DNA of 64,000 nucleotides from Leptospira barantonii (GTDB taxonomy: Bacteria > Spirochaetota > Leptospiria > Leptospirales > Leptospiraceae): the NCBI RefSeq assembly GCF_002811925.1, contig NZ_NPDS01000004.1:124001-188000 (forward strand), read 5' to 3'. Position 1 is the stretch's first letter. Each line of letters opens with the position of its first letter. Shown one piece after another: positions 22,189 through 31,628 of the stretch. The translations under genes were made by a program, and so were the position numbers. The notes below the pieces were generated by a model, which had not been told where the DNA came from, searched no databases, and saw only the letters and a program-made list of their open reading frames with translations.

Positions 22189-22213
22189 ATCCAGGAAACT
22201 TTCAGGAGAATTT

Positions 22214-22549
22214 ATGTCAGAACTTCTCGTCATCTTTACGTTGCTCATTCTTTCACCGAACGAACTCAAACTGATTTCCGAAAAAATCAACGTTCGCACC
22301 GGGTCTTCCGAAGGAAAAATCGAATTCGTTTTCGAAAACACAAAGAGCGGTTTTTCCCGCGCGTCCGATAAAATGAATTCCTTAAAGGGAAACGAACCGT
22401 CCAGAGAATGTCTTATCAACATTTCCGAAACGGACGGCGGTTTTTACGGACTTCCGGTTCGGAATTCTCCTAAGAATTTGGGCGAAATCAAAGGTCTGAA
22501 CCATGCCGAGTTGGCGGATCTTTGTAAAAAAGCCGTTTTGAAAAAGTAA
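22214..22549 (+). CDS. Hypothetical protein
   Basis: This 111-residue protein is preceded by an AGGAG site (22204-22208) that fixes the start. It has a short hydrophobic N-terminus (LLVIFTLLILSPNELKL), then a beta-rich stretch (KIEFVFENTKSGF) and a helical C-terminus with two cysteines (SRECLINIS, LADLCKKA). I do not recognise a family. It lies 25 bp after the MarR-family gene and may share its transcript. Confidence 0.65.
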   Translation: MSELLVIFTLLILSPNELKLISEKINVRTGSSEGKIEFVFENTKSGFSRASDKMNSLKGNEPSRECLINISETDGGFYGLPVRNSPKNLGEIKGLNHAELADLCKKAVLKK

Positions 22550-22995
22550 TCCTTCCTTAAATTCTTTTTTTCGAGAACGTACGTTAGGAAAAATATTTCC
22601 AAAATTTGAAATCCGTCTCGAATTTTTAAAAATTCCATCCTCCGATTCAATTCAATATATTGAATATTCCAGTTATTGAATTGGATTTCTTTCTATTCCC
22701 GAGACTTTATTCGAACAAGTTTACGGTTTGTTGCATTTTGCTTAACGCGCGACGGTACTTTTCTGTGTTTGCGTCTAATTTTTGTCAAAAAATTATTATT
22801 TGAGTTGACTTAAACGAATTTTTGATGAAATGAATTACCTAAGTATCGTCGTATACTATGAATGAGTATATTATGATACTTAACTATATAGAATATTGAA
22901 TGTGATTCAATATTGTCTTTTAGATCCGAGTTGATCTCCGTTTAAGGCATTCTCGCGCAATTTTCATTTTTACTTCTTTGAAACGAGGTTTGAAA
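22550..22995. other. AT-rich intergenic region upstream of the Ig-like lipoprotein
   Basis: About 450 bp without an ORF. It holds two related palindromes, TTCAATATATTGAA (22651-22664) and the longer one at 22892-22914, and probably the promoter of the following lipoprotein. Confidence 0.5.
22892..22914. promoter_or_regulatory. Long inverted repeat upstream of the Ig-like lipoprotein gene
   Basis: AATATTGAAT-GTG-ATTCAATATT is a 10+10 perfect inverted repeat with a 3-nt spacer, about 80 bp before the start codon. It could be an operator or form a hairpin in the leader. A related palindrome lies at 22651-22664. Confidence 0.55.
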
Positions 22996-25900
22996 ATGAT
23001 TACCTTGAGTATAAATTCCTCCCTTTATCCGAAAAAGGGGAGAATTCATAGGCTGATTCCGATTTTTTATATCGTTTTGTCCGTTTTCTTTTTGGAAGCG
23101 TGCGCGGCCTGGCCTATATTCTCAGGCGCTCCCGGTTTGTTGGCGGGTAAGAAGGGCGGTTCTCAAGATTCTCTTTGGATGCTTTTTTTAGGTGCGAGCG
23201 GTCCTGTCGAACTGGATCGAGTGGAGATCACCGTTCCGAATTCCAATTTTGCAAGAGGAACAACGTTAAATCTAAAAGGAACCGCGATCTATAAGGACAA
23301 TACTCATAAGGATATTACTTCCGAGGGGAGTTGGTCCTCCGCCGATTCTACGATTCTTCGTTTGCTTTCCCAGTCCCAGGTCAAAGGTATGAAGTTGGGT
23401 TCGGGGAACGTAAATATTCTTTATCAAAGTAAGAATGCGCAGGCAACGTTAACCGTAACATCAGCAGTTCTTACGGATCTGATCATGACCTGCGTCAATC
23501 AGGGAACCGCTCTTCCGGTCGGAATTAATCGTCAATGTAAACTCGAAGGAATTTTTTCGGATGGCAGTACGCAGGTTCTCACCACGGACCCGGACGTTCT
23601 GTGGAATGTAACTCAACCTTCCATCGCGGGTGTGGATTCCACGGGTTTGGTGAGCGGAATCGCTTCCGGTAATGCTCAGATCACCGCATCTTATCAAGGG
23701 TTTAATACCAGTTTGAACGTCACTGTGAGCGCGGCAACTCTTAGTTCGATCGCCGTGACTCCCTCAAATTCCACGTATGCGCTCGGCAAGGTTCAACAGT
23801 ATTCTGCGATCGGGACATACAGCAATCAATCGACTCAGGATCTTACGGCTCAGGTTTCTTGGGCTTCTTTGAATACGGGAGTTGCGACCGTGGACAACTC
23901 GGTCGGCGCCAAAGGTTTTTTAACCACACAAGCGCCGGGTTCGGCGAACATCACTGCCACGTTAGGCGCCGTTATGGGCCAGACTTCGGTGAACGTCACT
24001 ACGGCCGTACTCGTAAGTATTTCGATCACTCCCGCAAACCCGAGCGTCTCCAAGGGCAGGGTTTTGTCCTTAACCGCAACGGGCGTTTTTTCGGACGGAA
24101 CCGTTTCGAATATCACGAACCAAGTGACTTGGTCGAGCGCCACGCCCGGAACCGCAACGGTCGATAACGGAAGCGGTCTGTCGGGTCGTGCGTCAGGCGT
24201 CGGGGTTGGTGCGACTAACGTGACTGCGGCGATCGGGGGAGTGGACAACACGGTTTCCTTAAACGTGACGTCGGCCGTTCTCGAGTCCATTCAGGTTACT
24301 TCCGATTCTTCCTCGATCGCGAGAGGAACTTCCACGTTCGTTCAGGCGATCGGCGTTTATTCGGACGGTTCGTCTCAGAACATAAGCGATCAGGTAGCTT
24401 GGACCACTTCCGATTCTTCTACATTACAGATTGCTAATTTGAATTCGGTTCCAAAACGGGAGATTCAATCTCCGAGTTCGGGGACCTTGGGCACCGCTCG
24501 GATCACCGCTACCTTGGAAGCGATCACTTCTTCTACGGACATTTCAGTCACGGCGGCCACTTTATCTTCGATAGAAATTTCTCCCACTCATCCTTCGATC
24601 GCCGCAGGTCTTACCGCTACGTTTACGGCGACCGGAGTTTATACGGATGGAAGTACACAAGATATTACTTCTTGGGTAACTTGGGCTTCTTCCAATACCC
24701 CAAGAGCAACGATCAGCAATACGGGTGGAACCCAGGGAATCGCTTCGGGTTCTTCGGCGGGAACTACGAACATTTCCGCTACGTTTGGCGCGGTCGTTTC
24801 TCCGACGACGGTTCTTACGGTTACAAACGCGGTTTTGAATTCGATTACGATCACTCCATCGCTTCCTTCCGTCGCGGGCGGTCGCAACATCAATCTGACC
24901 GCGACCGGTACGTATTCGAACGGAAGTACGCAGGATCTTACGACTTCGGTCGCTTGGACGAGCGCGGATTTAACGATCGCTTCCGTTGACAACGCATCGG
25001 GCAGACAAGGGCAGGCGGCGGGAATTACACAAGGAACGACTCAGATCACGGCAACGTTAGGCGGAACATCGAGCACAATCGACTTTACGGTTACTGCGGC
25101 CGTGCTGGATTCGATTCAAGTTACTCTGGACGATTCTTTTGTTGCGAAAGGCACTTTTACGAGAGCGATCGCAACCGGTGTGTTTTCGGATGGGAGCAAC
25201 TTGAACATTTCCGATCAAGTCGTCTGGGACAGTTCTCAAACTTCCGTGATTCAACTGGGTGTTGTCGATTCGGGTCCAAAGAAAAAATTAAATTCACCCA
25301 ATAACGGTTCTACGGGAAGTTCTAGAATTACGGCGAGTTTGAACGGGGTCAGCGGTTTTGCGGATCTTTCCGTAACCTCTCCGAATTTGATCAGCGTTCA
25401 AATCGATCCCACGCATCCGAGTGTTGCCAACGGAATCTCTCAGAACTTTACGGCGTCCGGTCTTTATTCCGATGGAAGCAATCAGGATTTGACCGGTGTT
25501 GTGACTTGGGCTTCTTCTTCTCCGAACGTGGCGACGATCAGCAACGCATCGGGAACCAACGGTAAGACGACGAGTCTTCAAACCGGAACGACTCAGATTA
25601 CCGCGAGTATGGGTGCGGTTTCTTCCGATCCGAGTACGTTGACGATTACGAGCGCGACCTTGACGAGCATCACGATCGCTCCAACTTCTTCGTTGAGTAT
25701 CGCAAAAGGACTCAGTCAGGATTTTTCCGCGGTCGGTCATTATACTGACGGGACGACCCAAGACTTGACGACGCAGGTCATTTGGAATTCTTCCAATTCG
25801 TCCGTGGCAACGGCGAGTAACGCGTCCGGCGCCAACGGAAGAATCACTTCGATCGACACCGGAACTTCTCAGATTTCCGCGTCTCTCGGAGGAACCTCGA

Positions 25901-28836
25901 GTTCCAATACGACCGTAACCGTTACGGCCGCGGTTTTGAATTCGATTCAAGTTTCCCCGGCCAATATCAGCATTCCAAACGGAAATTCGAATTCATTTAC
26001 CGCGATCGGAGTGTATTCGGATTCTACCACGTTAGACGTCACATCTCAGGCGACTTGGACTTCTTCGGACGTGTCGAAGGCTAACATCAGCAACGCAATC
26101 GGTCACGAAGGAGTCGCCACCGCGACTTCGAGCGGATCGACTACGATTACTGCCACACTCGGAGGAGTTTCCGGTTCTACGACGATGACGATCACTGCGG
26201 CGGTGTTGGTCGGAATTTCCGTGGGCCCGACCAATCCTTCGGTTTACACCGCGCAGACTAAGGACTTTACGGCGACCGGAACGTATTCGGACGGTTCCAT
26301 GCAGAATCTAAGCGCTTCGGTGACTTGGACTTCTTCCGATACGACCAAGGCTACCGCGAGTAATTCCACGGGAATCGAAGGTCGCGCGACCGGGATCGCC
26401 GCGGGAACTTCCACGATCACGGCCACGTTAGGCGGAATCAGTGGCAGTACTTCTTTGACGGTTGTGTTTTTGGACGTCACGCCGCCTACGATCACGAACG
26501 CAGTCGCTTTGACGCCGACGACGGTGAGAATCACATACTCCGAAGCGATGAACGAAACGCAGGTGAAAACCGCGGGCAATTACAAACTCGCTTTGACATC
26601 CGCGGTAACCGGAAACTGTTCCGATAACACGGACTTTACATCCAGTTCTTCCGTGATTACGGTTTCGTCCGTGAGCGGAAGCGGTTCCGTTTACGTTCTC
26701 ACTCTCGGTTCTTCCCAAACTTCGAATACTCCTTATACGATTCTGGTCAACAAGTCGAACGTTCAAGATCTTTCCACGATCCCGAACAACTTGGATTGCC
26801 CGAACTACGCGGATTTTTTGGGTCAAGAACAACTCAAGATCGTTTCGGCGACCTGTGCGAATTCAAATTCGATTGTATTAAATTTTTCTAAAGCTCCTAA
26901 AACGGGGAATAACGTTGCCGGCTCTGCGGAATGTACCGGTTCGACCGAATGCGGGAATCGTTATAAAATTTCGGGAGCGAGCGATCTCGGAACGATCAAC
27001 AGCGCCAAGGTTTTGGACGGAGTGGTTTGTAACGGAGCATCTGCTGATTCCGCGAAGGTCTGTGTGGTTCACAACTTGGTTCAAACGGGCGCGCAGTACG
27101 CGATCATCTCTGCGGATTCTTTGGACGGCGACGGGTTCAACAATTCAAGCTGGGGCTCTATTAGAAATTCATTGGATACGGAGAATCTTCAATCTTCACC
27201 GAGAGACAGGGCTTCTTTTCTGGGTTGTGGAACCTCTCCCGTAAATTTTGCGGACGGACCAGTGGCCATCGATCCGAACGCTTCCACATTCGGTTATCTC
27301 GCGGATTACAATTCCAAAATTTATTCCGGTCCGAACAACACGGGCAACGGTGCGTTCCGGTTTGCGTATGACGGAGGAAATCCGGAATCGGTTCAGTTCA
27401 CTTTTGAAAAAGATACCACCGCTCAGGATAGCGATCCCACGAACGTAAGTTCGAACACCGCTTCTTCAAGGGAGAATTCGATCGCTGTTCCGCCTTACGT
27501 AACTCTCGGACATTCCGGATGTACGTCGAATAACGCCACTTTGGTGCTTGGATGCGGACCGGATAACGAAAGCGGAAGGGGCGCGTTCTCCACTGGAATT
27601 CTCGGAAGTACCGCTTATCTTTTTATCGCGGGGGCAAGAACGGTTGCGGACGGGCTCGGACAATATTTCTTCGACTATCTCTATTATTCTTCTTCGACGT
27701 CGTCTAACGTGAACTTCAAATACATCGATCTCGGATCGATCACCGGATCTTTGACCGCGGGTGTTTCTTCGCTTACGGTTTTAAACGATCGTGTGTTCGC
27801 GGGATTTGCAAAATCGAGCAACGACGGCGTGGGGCTTTTCGGAGGATTGAACGCTCCGGATTTCGGATTCGTAACGTTTAACTCGGCGGATTCCGGAACC
27901 ACGGGATTCTGTACACCCGGAACCAACTGCGACGCGTTTGACGGAACAAAAGGAAAAAGAATCAGAATCGATTTTCTTCCGTACTTCGGAGGGCCTTCGA
28001 TCGGTGCATTAGGAATCAATAATAATGCTCATCCGAACTGGGGATATTATATCGGAGTGGATTCCACATTCGTATTTAAGAATAGAATGTATGCCGCAAA
28101 CGGTGGTCTGCACGCCGTAGGACATAACGGATCGATCATACGATCCACGAGCGCGGATCCGACCGCGGCTTGTACCGGCCCCGATACTTGTTCGAACTGG
28201 GTTGAGATCGGACCGAGAACCAATTCGAAATGGCACAACAGTCCGACGAACAACTGGTTCTCTCTTGAACTCAATAAATTCTACGATCTGATTCCGGGGG
28301 ATCGAGCATTCTCCCAGTTCGCGGAATTCAACAACAATCTTTATGTAACGAGAACCGTTTGTGTTCAGAGCACGCAAGCCTTTGGAATTCGAACATCACC
28401 GGGAACCGTGGCGGGTTGTACGGACGGAACCGATACGAATCGAAGAGCCCAACTCTGGAAATGCGATCCTACGGTTTCGGGTAACGCAACAGAATGTGAC
28501 GCTTTGGATTGGTCCATGGTCGGGGACAACGGAACGGGAATCACGAATATGGGAGATTCGACGAACAGAACGATTTCTATGGTCGCTAAAAACGGATCGT
28601 ATCTTTACGTCGGTTACGATCATCCGTCCGGAATCAGAATATACAGAACCAACACCGCGAATCCGGGATCTTCTTCCGCAGTTTGGAGTCAGATCGCGGG
28701 TAACGGGTTAACGGATTCCACGAACGTTCAGCAGATATATTCAGCAGTATCCGTACCATCTGGATCGATCAACTTCCTTTATGTGAGCGTGGGGAAAACG
28801 GGAACACCGGTACGAACCTATAGACAACAAAACTAA
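22996..28836 (+). CDS. Large lipoprotein with 12 bacterial Ig-like (Big_2) repeats
   Basis: This 1946-residue protein has an N-terminal hydrophobic segment with a lipobox-like LEAC at about residues 32-35. Twelve tandem ~85-90-residue Ig-like units follow (residues ~70-1155), each starting like VLxSIxVTPxxPSVAxGxxxxFTATGxYSDGS and ending ..ITATLGG....TVT. Then comes an SbsA-like Ig segment (TPPTITNAVALTPTTVRITYSEAMNETQVKTAGNYKL), and from ~1280 a long beta-rich C-terminal region with many paired cysteines that repeats DG/NG loops and may be a propeller. It is probably a surface-exposed adhesin-like lipoprotein; I do not equate it with LigA or LigB. The ATG at 22996 follows a GAGG site; a TTG at 22978 is less likely. 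Confidence 0.88.
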   Translation: MITLSINSSLYPKKGRIHRLIPIFYIVLSVFFLEACAAWPIFSGAPGLLAGKKGGSQDSLWMLFLGASGPVELDRVEITVPNSNFARGTTLNLKGTAIYKDNTHKDITSEGSWSSADSTILRLLSQSQVKGMKLGSGNVNILYQSKNAQATLTVTSAVLTDLIMTCVNQGTALPVGINRQCKLEGIFSDGSTQVLTTDPDVLWNVTQPSIAGVDSTGLVSGIASGNAQITASYQGFNTSLNVTVSAATLSSIAVTPSNSTYALGKVQQYSAIGTYSNQSTQDLTAQVSWASLNTGVATVDNSVGAKGFLTTQAPGSANITATLGAVMGQTSVNVTTAVLVSISITPANPSVSKGRVLSLTATGVFSDGTVSNITNQVTWSSATPGTATVDNGSGLSGRASGVGVGATNVTAAIGGVDNTVSLNVTSAVLESIQVTSDSSSIARGTSTFVQAIGVYSDGSSQNISDQVAWTTSDSSTLQIANLNSVPKREIQSPSSGTLGTARITATLEAITSSTDISVTAATLSSIEISPTHPSIAAGLTATFTATGVYTDGSTQDITSWVTWASSNTPRATISNTGGTQGIASGSSAGTTNISATFGAVVSPTTVLTVTNAVLNSITITPSLPSVAGGRNINLTATGTYSNGSTQDLTTSVAWTSADLTIASVDNASGRQGQAAGITQGTTQITATLGGTSSTIDFTVTAAVLDSIQVTLDDSFVAKGTFTRAIATGVFSDGSNLNISDQVVWDSSQTSVIQLGVVDSGPKKKLNSPNNGSTGSSRITASLNGVSGFADLSVTSPNLISVQIDPTHPSVANGISQNFTASGLYSDGSNQDLTGVVTWASSSPNVATISNASGTNGKTTSLQTGTTQITASMGAVSSDPSTLTITSATLTSITIAPTSSLSIAKGLSQDFSAVGHYTDGTTQDLTTQVIWNSSNSSVATASNASGANGRITSIDTGTSQISASLGGTSSSNTTVTVTAAVLNSIQVSPANISIPNGNSNSFTAIGVYSDSTTLDVTSQATWTSSDVSKANISNAIGHEGVATATSSGSTTITATLGGVSGSTTMTITAAVLVGISVGPTNPSVYTAQTKDFTATGTYSDGSMQNLSASVTWTSSDTTKATASNSTGIEGRATGIAAGTSTITATLGGISGSTSLTVVFLDVTPPTITNAVALTPTTVRITYSEAMNETQVKTAGNYKLALTSAVTGNCSDNTDFTSSSSVITVSSVSGSGSVYVLTLGSSQTSNTPYTILVNKSNVQDLSTIPNNLDCPNYADFLGQEQLKIVSATCANSNSIVLNFSKAPKTGNNVAGSAECTGSTECGNRYKISGASDLGTINSAKVLDGVVCNGASADSAKVCVVHNLVQTGAQYAIISADSLDGDGFNNSSWGSIRNSLDTENLQSSPRDRASFLGCGTSPVNFADGPVAIDPNASTFGYLADYNSKIYSGPNNTGNGAFRFAYDGGNPESVQFTFEKDTTAQDSDPTNVSSNTASSRENSIAVPPYVTLGHSGCTSNNATLVLGCGPDNESGRGAFSTGILGSTAYLFIAGARTVADGLGQYFFDYLYYSSSTSSNVNFKYIDLGSITGSLTAGVSSLTVLNDRVFAGFAKSSNDGVGLFGGLNAPDFGFVTFNSADSGTTGFCTPGTNCDAFDGTKGKRIRIDFLPYFGGPSIGALGINNNAHPNWGYYIGVDSTFVFKNRMYAANGGLHAVGHNGSIIRSTSADPTAACTGPDTCSNWVEIGPRTNSKWHNSPTNNWFSLELNKFYDLIPGDRAFSQFAEFNNNLYVTRTVCVQSTQAFGIRTSPGTVAGCTDGTDTNRRAQLWKCDPTVSGNATECDALDWSMVGDNGTGITNMGDSTNRTISMVAKNGSYLYVGYDHPSGIRIYRTNTANPGSSSAVWSQIAGNGLTDSTNVQQIYSAVSVPSGSINFLYVSVGKTGTPVRTYRQQN

Positions 28837-28857
28837 AAAGAATCGGGAGAATTCAAA

Positions 28858-29253
28858 ATGAAGAATATAATAAAAACAAAAAATTCTAAACTGATCTCCC
28901 TGATTTTGTTCTTCTTTTCGACGCTTGCCTTAGAAGATTGTAGACACGCTTGGGTTCGTTTTCCTCAGAATCCGCCGGCGGCTTGTCTTGTGTTTCAACA
29001 ATCCAACGAATGCAAACGCGCTTTGGAAGCGCAAAAGGTCAAACAAGCCGAACCCGGAAAGATCCATGTGATTCCTCAAAAATATTATCTGTTCGGATTG
29101 CTTCCGAAAGAACAGATCGTGGACGTTTCTAAATACTGTCCGGAAGGGCCGAGGTCGGCGCATCAGTTCACATCGTTTTGGGACGCGGTTTGGGAACAAT
29201 TGACATTGACTGTTTATTCTCCCCAAACCTTGGAGGTCGAATGTTATCCTTAA
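28858..29253 (+). CDS. Small Bor-like lipoprotein
   Basis: This 131-residue precursor has a hydrophobic N-terminus ending in the lipobox-like LEDC (residues ~22-25) and a C-terminal pattern (KYYLFGLLPKEQIVDVSKYCPEG...WDAVWEQLTLTVYSPQTLEVECYP) that resembles the lambda Bor/Iss family, whose members end in a LGIYTPxxxxVyC motif. It follows the Ig-repeat gene by 21 bp with a GGGAG site and overlaps the next gene, so all three are probably cotranscribed. A surface role is likely. Bor is linked to serum resistance in enteric bacteria, but that function cannot be assumed here. Confidence 0.65.
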   Translation: MKNIIKTKNSKLISLILFFFSTLALEDCRHAWVRFPQNPPAACLVFQQSNECKRALEAQKVKQAEPGKIHVIPQKYYLFGLLPKEQIVDVSKYCPEGPRSAHQFTSFWDAVWEQLTLTVYSPQTLEVECYP

Positions 29254-29786
29254 ATCAAACTCTCAATCGAATCTTCGCATTATGCTTTATGATCGTATGC
29301 GGACTTCAGTCGATTGTTTGTCATTCCACGGTGATCATTCACAAAGAAACTGCCAAACCTATGTCGACAGCTTTTGCGCCACCGCCTCCCGATAAAAGAA
29401 ACAAACAAGCGAACACGTTGTTTGGAATTTATGCTCTTTCCGATATCGAAGAAGCTTCCTGTGAAAATTTTCCCGGAGAAGTGAAGATGGTGACTACGAT
29501 TCCGGATTCGATCATTCATTTTTTTGCAGGCCCGGTCTACACCACAAAAACCGTGGAAGTGTATTGTCCTTACGGAACGAATCATTCCAAAAAAGGAAAG
29601 GATAAGGAATCCGAGAATAAACAAAACGAAGTCAAAACGACTCCGAAGGAAAATCAGGACGGAAAGGACGCAACCAAACCGAACAGCGCTCCGACTCCGG
29701 ATCCGACGAGCGGTTCCAAGGATAAGGATAAGTCCGGTCCCACGAATTCCGCACCGAAAAAGAACGTATTCGATTCCGAATTTTAA
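29241..29786 (+). CDS. Bor-like lipoprotein with lysine-rich tail
   Basis: The 181-residue precursor starts at the ATG at 29241, directly after a GGAGG site inside the end of the previous gene. The hydrophobic N-terminus contains cysteines (MIVCGLQSIVCHS), one of which is probably lipidated. Residues ~50-115 are Bor-like (TLFGIYALSDIEEASCENFPGEVKMVTTIPDSIIHFFAGPVYTTKTVEVYCPYG). The last ~65 residues are a low-complexity, charged, probably disordered tail (KKGKDKESENKQNE, PTPDPTSGSKDKDKSGP). It appears to be a divergent paralogue of the preceding gene, with an added tail. Confidence 0.65.
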   Translation: MLSLNQTLNRIFALCFMIVCGLQSIVCHSTVIIHKETAKPMSTAFAPPPPDKRNKQANTLFGIYALSDIEEASCENFPGEVKMVTTIPDSIIHFFAGPVYTTKTVEVYCPYGTNHSKKGKDKESENKQNEVKTTPKENQDGKDATKPNSAPTPDPTSGSKDKDKSGPTNSAPKKNVFDSEF

Positions 29787-29869
29787 ACCGAAGTCGAACG
29801 GAGCAGACGAGCAAGAATTGATTGCCTTTCTAAGAGAAGAATTAGAAAGAATACATCAAAGGGAATTCA

Positions 29870-31285
29870 TTGCTCGGAATATCTGTCATTCTTTATCTAC
29901 TCACGACGATTCTTATCGGAGCCGTCGCATCTCGTTTTGTAAGCGATTCTAAAGACTACGTTCTTGCGGGAAGAAGGCTTCCTCTTTTTCTCGCGTCGTC
30001 CGCATTGTTCGCGACCTGGTTCGGATCGGAAACCTTGCTCGGAGCTTCTTCCCGATTTGTAGAAGACGGAGTTTTGGGAGTCATCGAAGATCCGTTTGGC
30101 GCCGCGCTTTGTCTTTTTTTAGTCGGACTTTTTTTCGCAAGACCTTTGTATCGAATGAACATTCTCACCTTCGGAGATTTTTATAAAAATCGATTCGGGA
30201 GAAGGGCGGAAATCGTATCGAGTATCTTTATGATCCCTTCGTATTTCGGATGGATCGCGGCTCAGTTCGTCGCGTTGGGGATCATCTTACACTCGTTAAC
30301 CGATCTTCCCGTATCGATCGGAATTTTTATCGGAGCCGGAGTGGTGTTGATCTACACGGTGATTGGCGGGATGTGGGCGATCTCGCTTACGGATTTTTTG
30401 CAGACGATTCTAATCGTATTAGGACTTGCTTATTTAGTTTGGGACCTGAGTTCCCAAGCGGGCGGATTGGGCGTCGTTCTTGCGTCCACAAAACCCGGAT
30501 TCTTTCGATTTATACCCGAAGCGGAACCGAAAAGTATTCTCGTGTACATCGCGGCTTGGATGACGATCGGACTCGGATCGATCCCACAGCAGGATATCTT
30601 TCAAAGGGTAATGGCTTCGAAATCCGAAAAGGTCGCTGTGTATTCTTCCCTGCTCGGTTCGTTTTTTTATTTAAGCGTGGCCCTTCTTCCTTTGCTCGCC
30701 GTACTTTGTGCGAGAAAGGTTTATCCGCAGATCGCGGGAGAGGACGCGCAGATGATTCTTCCCAAAACGGTGTTAACACATACTGGGCTTTTTACGCAGA
30801 TTCTTTTTTTCGGAGCCTTGTTGTCCGCTGTGATGAGTACCGCGAGCGGCGCGATTTTGGCGCCTGCGTCGGTGTTAGGTGAGAATGTGGTTCGACCTTT
30901 TCTCAAAGATCCCAACGAAAAAACTCTACTTCGTATCTTGAGAATTTCGGTCGTTACGATCACGTTAGTCTCGCTTTCGATGGCGATCACGAAAAGTAAC
31001 ATATACGAACTCGTATCGCAGGCTTCGGCGCTCAGTCTTGTTTCTTTGTTTGTGCCGCTTGTCGCCGGACTTTTTTGGAAACGATCCACTTCCACAGGCG
31101 CGGTTCTTTCCATGATTGTCGGTTTTATCGTATGGCTTTTTTGGAATATAATGAATTTTGAAACACCCGCTTCGATTCCGGGACTTACTGCGAGCTGGAT
31201 CGCCTTGGTGATCGGCGACGTTTTGGAACGAAACGGATACGGATTTAAAAACAAGGAAGATCTCGAATTAGAACCGGAACCTTGA
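29870..31285 (+). CDS. Sodium:solute symporter family transporter
   Basis: The 471-residue protein has about 13 transmembrane helices and SSS-family signatures near the N-terminus (SKDYVLAGRRLPLFLASSALFATWFGSETLLGASS) and in the middle (IPQQDIFQRVMASKSEKVAVYSSLLGSF; LLSAVMSTASGAILAPASVLGENVV). It should couple solute uptake to a sodium gradient across the inner membrane. The substrate (proline, pantothenate, sugar or other) cannot be assigned. The start is a TTG at 29870 with an AAAGGGA ribosome site six bases upstream; no better in-frame ATG is near. Confidence 0.87.
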   Translation: MLGISVILYLLTTILIGAVASRFVSDSKDYVLAGRRLPLFLASSALFATWFGSETLLGASSRFVEDGVLGVIEDPFGAALCLFLVGLFFARPLYRMNILTFGDFYKNRFGRRAEIVSSIFMIPSYFGWIAAQFVALGIILHSLTDLPVSIGIFIGAGVVLIYTVIGGMWAISLTDFLQTILIVLGLAYLVWDLSSQAGGLGVVLASTKPGFFRFIPEAEPKSILVYIAAWMTIGLGSIPQQDIFQRVMASKSEKVAVYSSLLGSFFYLSVALLPLLAVLCARKVYPQIAGEDAQMILPKTVLTHTGLFTQILFFGALLSAVMSTASGAILAPASVLGENVVRPFLKDPNEKTLLRILRISVVTITLVSLSMAITKSNIYELVSQASALSLVSLFVPLVAGLFWKRSTSTGAVLSMIVGFIVWLFWNIMNFETPASIPGLTASWIALVIGDVLERNGYGFKNKEDLELEPEP

Positions 31286-31628
31286 AGAGTGAATGCAGAA
31301 TCGGCGCGTTTGTTGTCGGAGTTCCGACAGAATCGAGGAAGATTCTTGGTTGTAAGAAAAGGGGATTCGTGATAGGGAGATTTTTCGGGGAAAATTTCCC
31401 ACCACCTCTCCACCTCCACCCAACGCGGGTGGGGCCGAGCCGTTTTACTAAAATGCTGTCGGAACATCGGAAGATTCGACGACTTACGAACTCCGTTCGT
31501 TTTCATAAAAGTTTTCTTATCAATCTCAAATCACCAAAAGTGAGAATTCTTACCTATGAATAATTTCTTTCCCTAAAAGGCGACTTTGTTCGATGATGGT
31601 AAAATCCCTCATTTGAAAAAGGAAAAGA
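31286..31628. other. Intergenic region with inverted repeats
   Basis: It holds a TGTCGGA-GT-TCCGACA palindrome (31314-31329) just after the symporter gene and a CCACCC/GGGTGG hairpin (31416-31432). The first resembles a hairpin that I recall as common in Leptospira intergenic sequence; that recollection is not checked. No ORF is supported. Confidence 0.4.

Noticed and set aside
25294..25950. Long minus-strand ORF inside the Ig-repeat gene
   Set aside because: It is an antisense shadow of a repetitive coding sequence, rich in Arg and Gly, without start signals.
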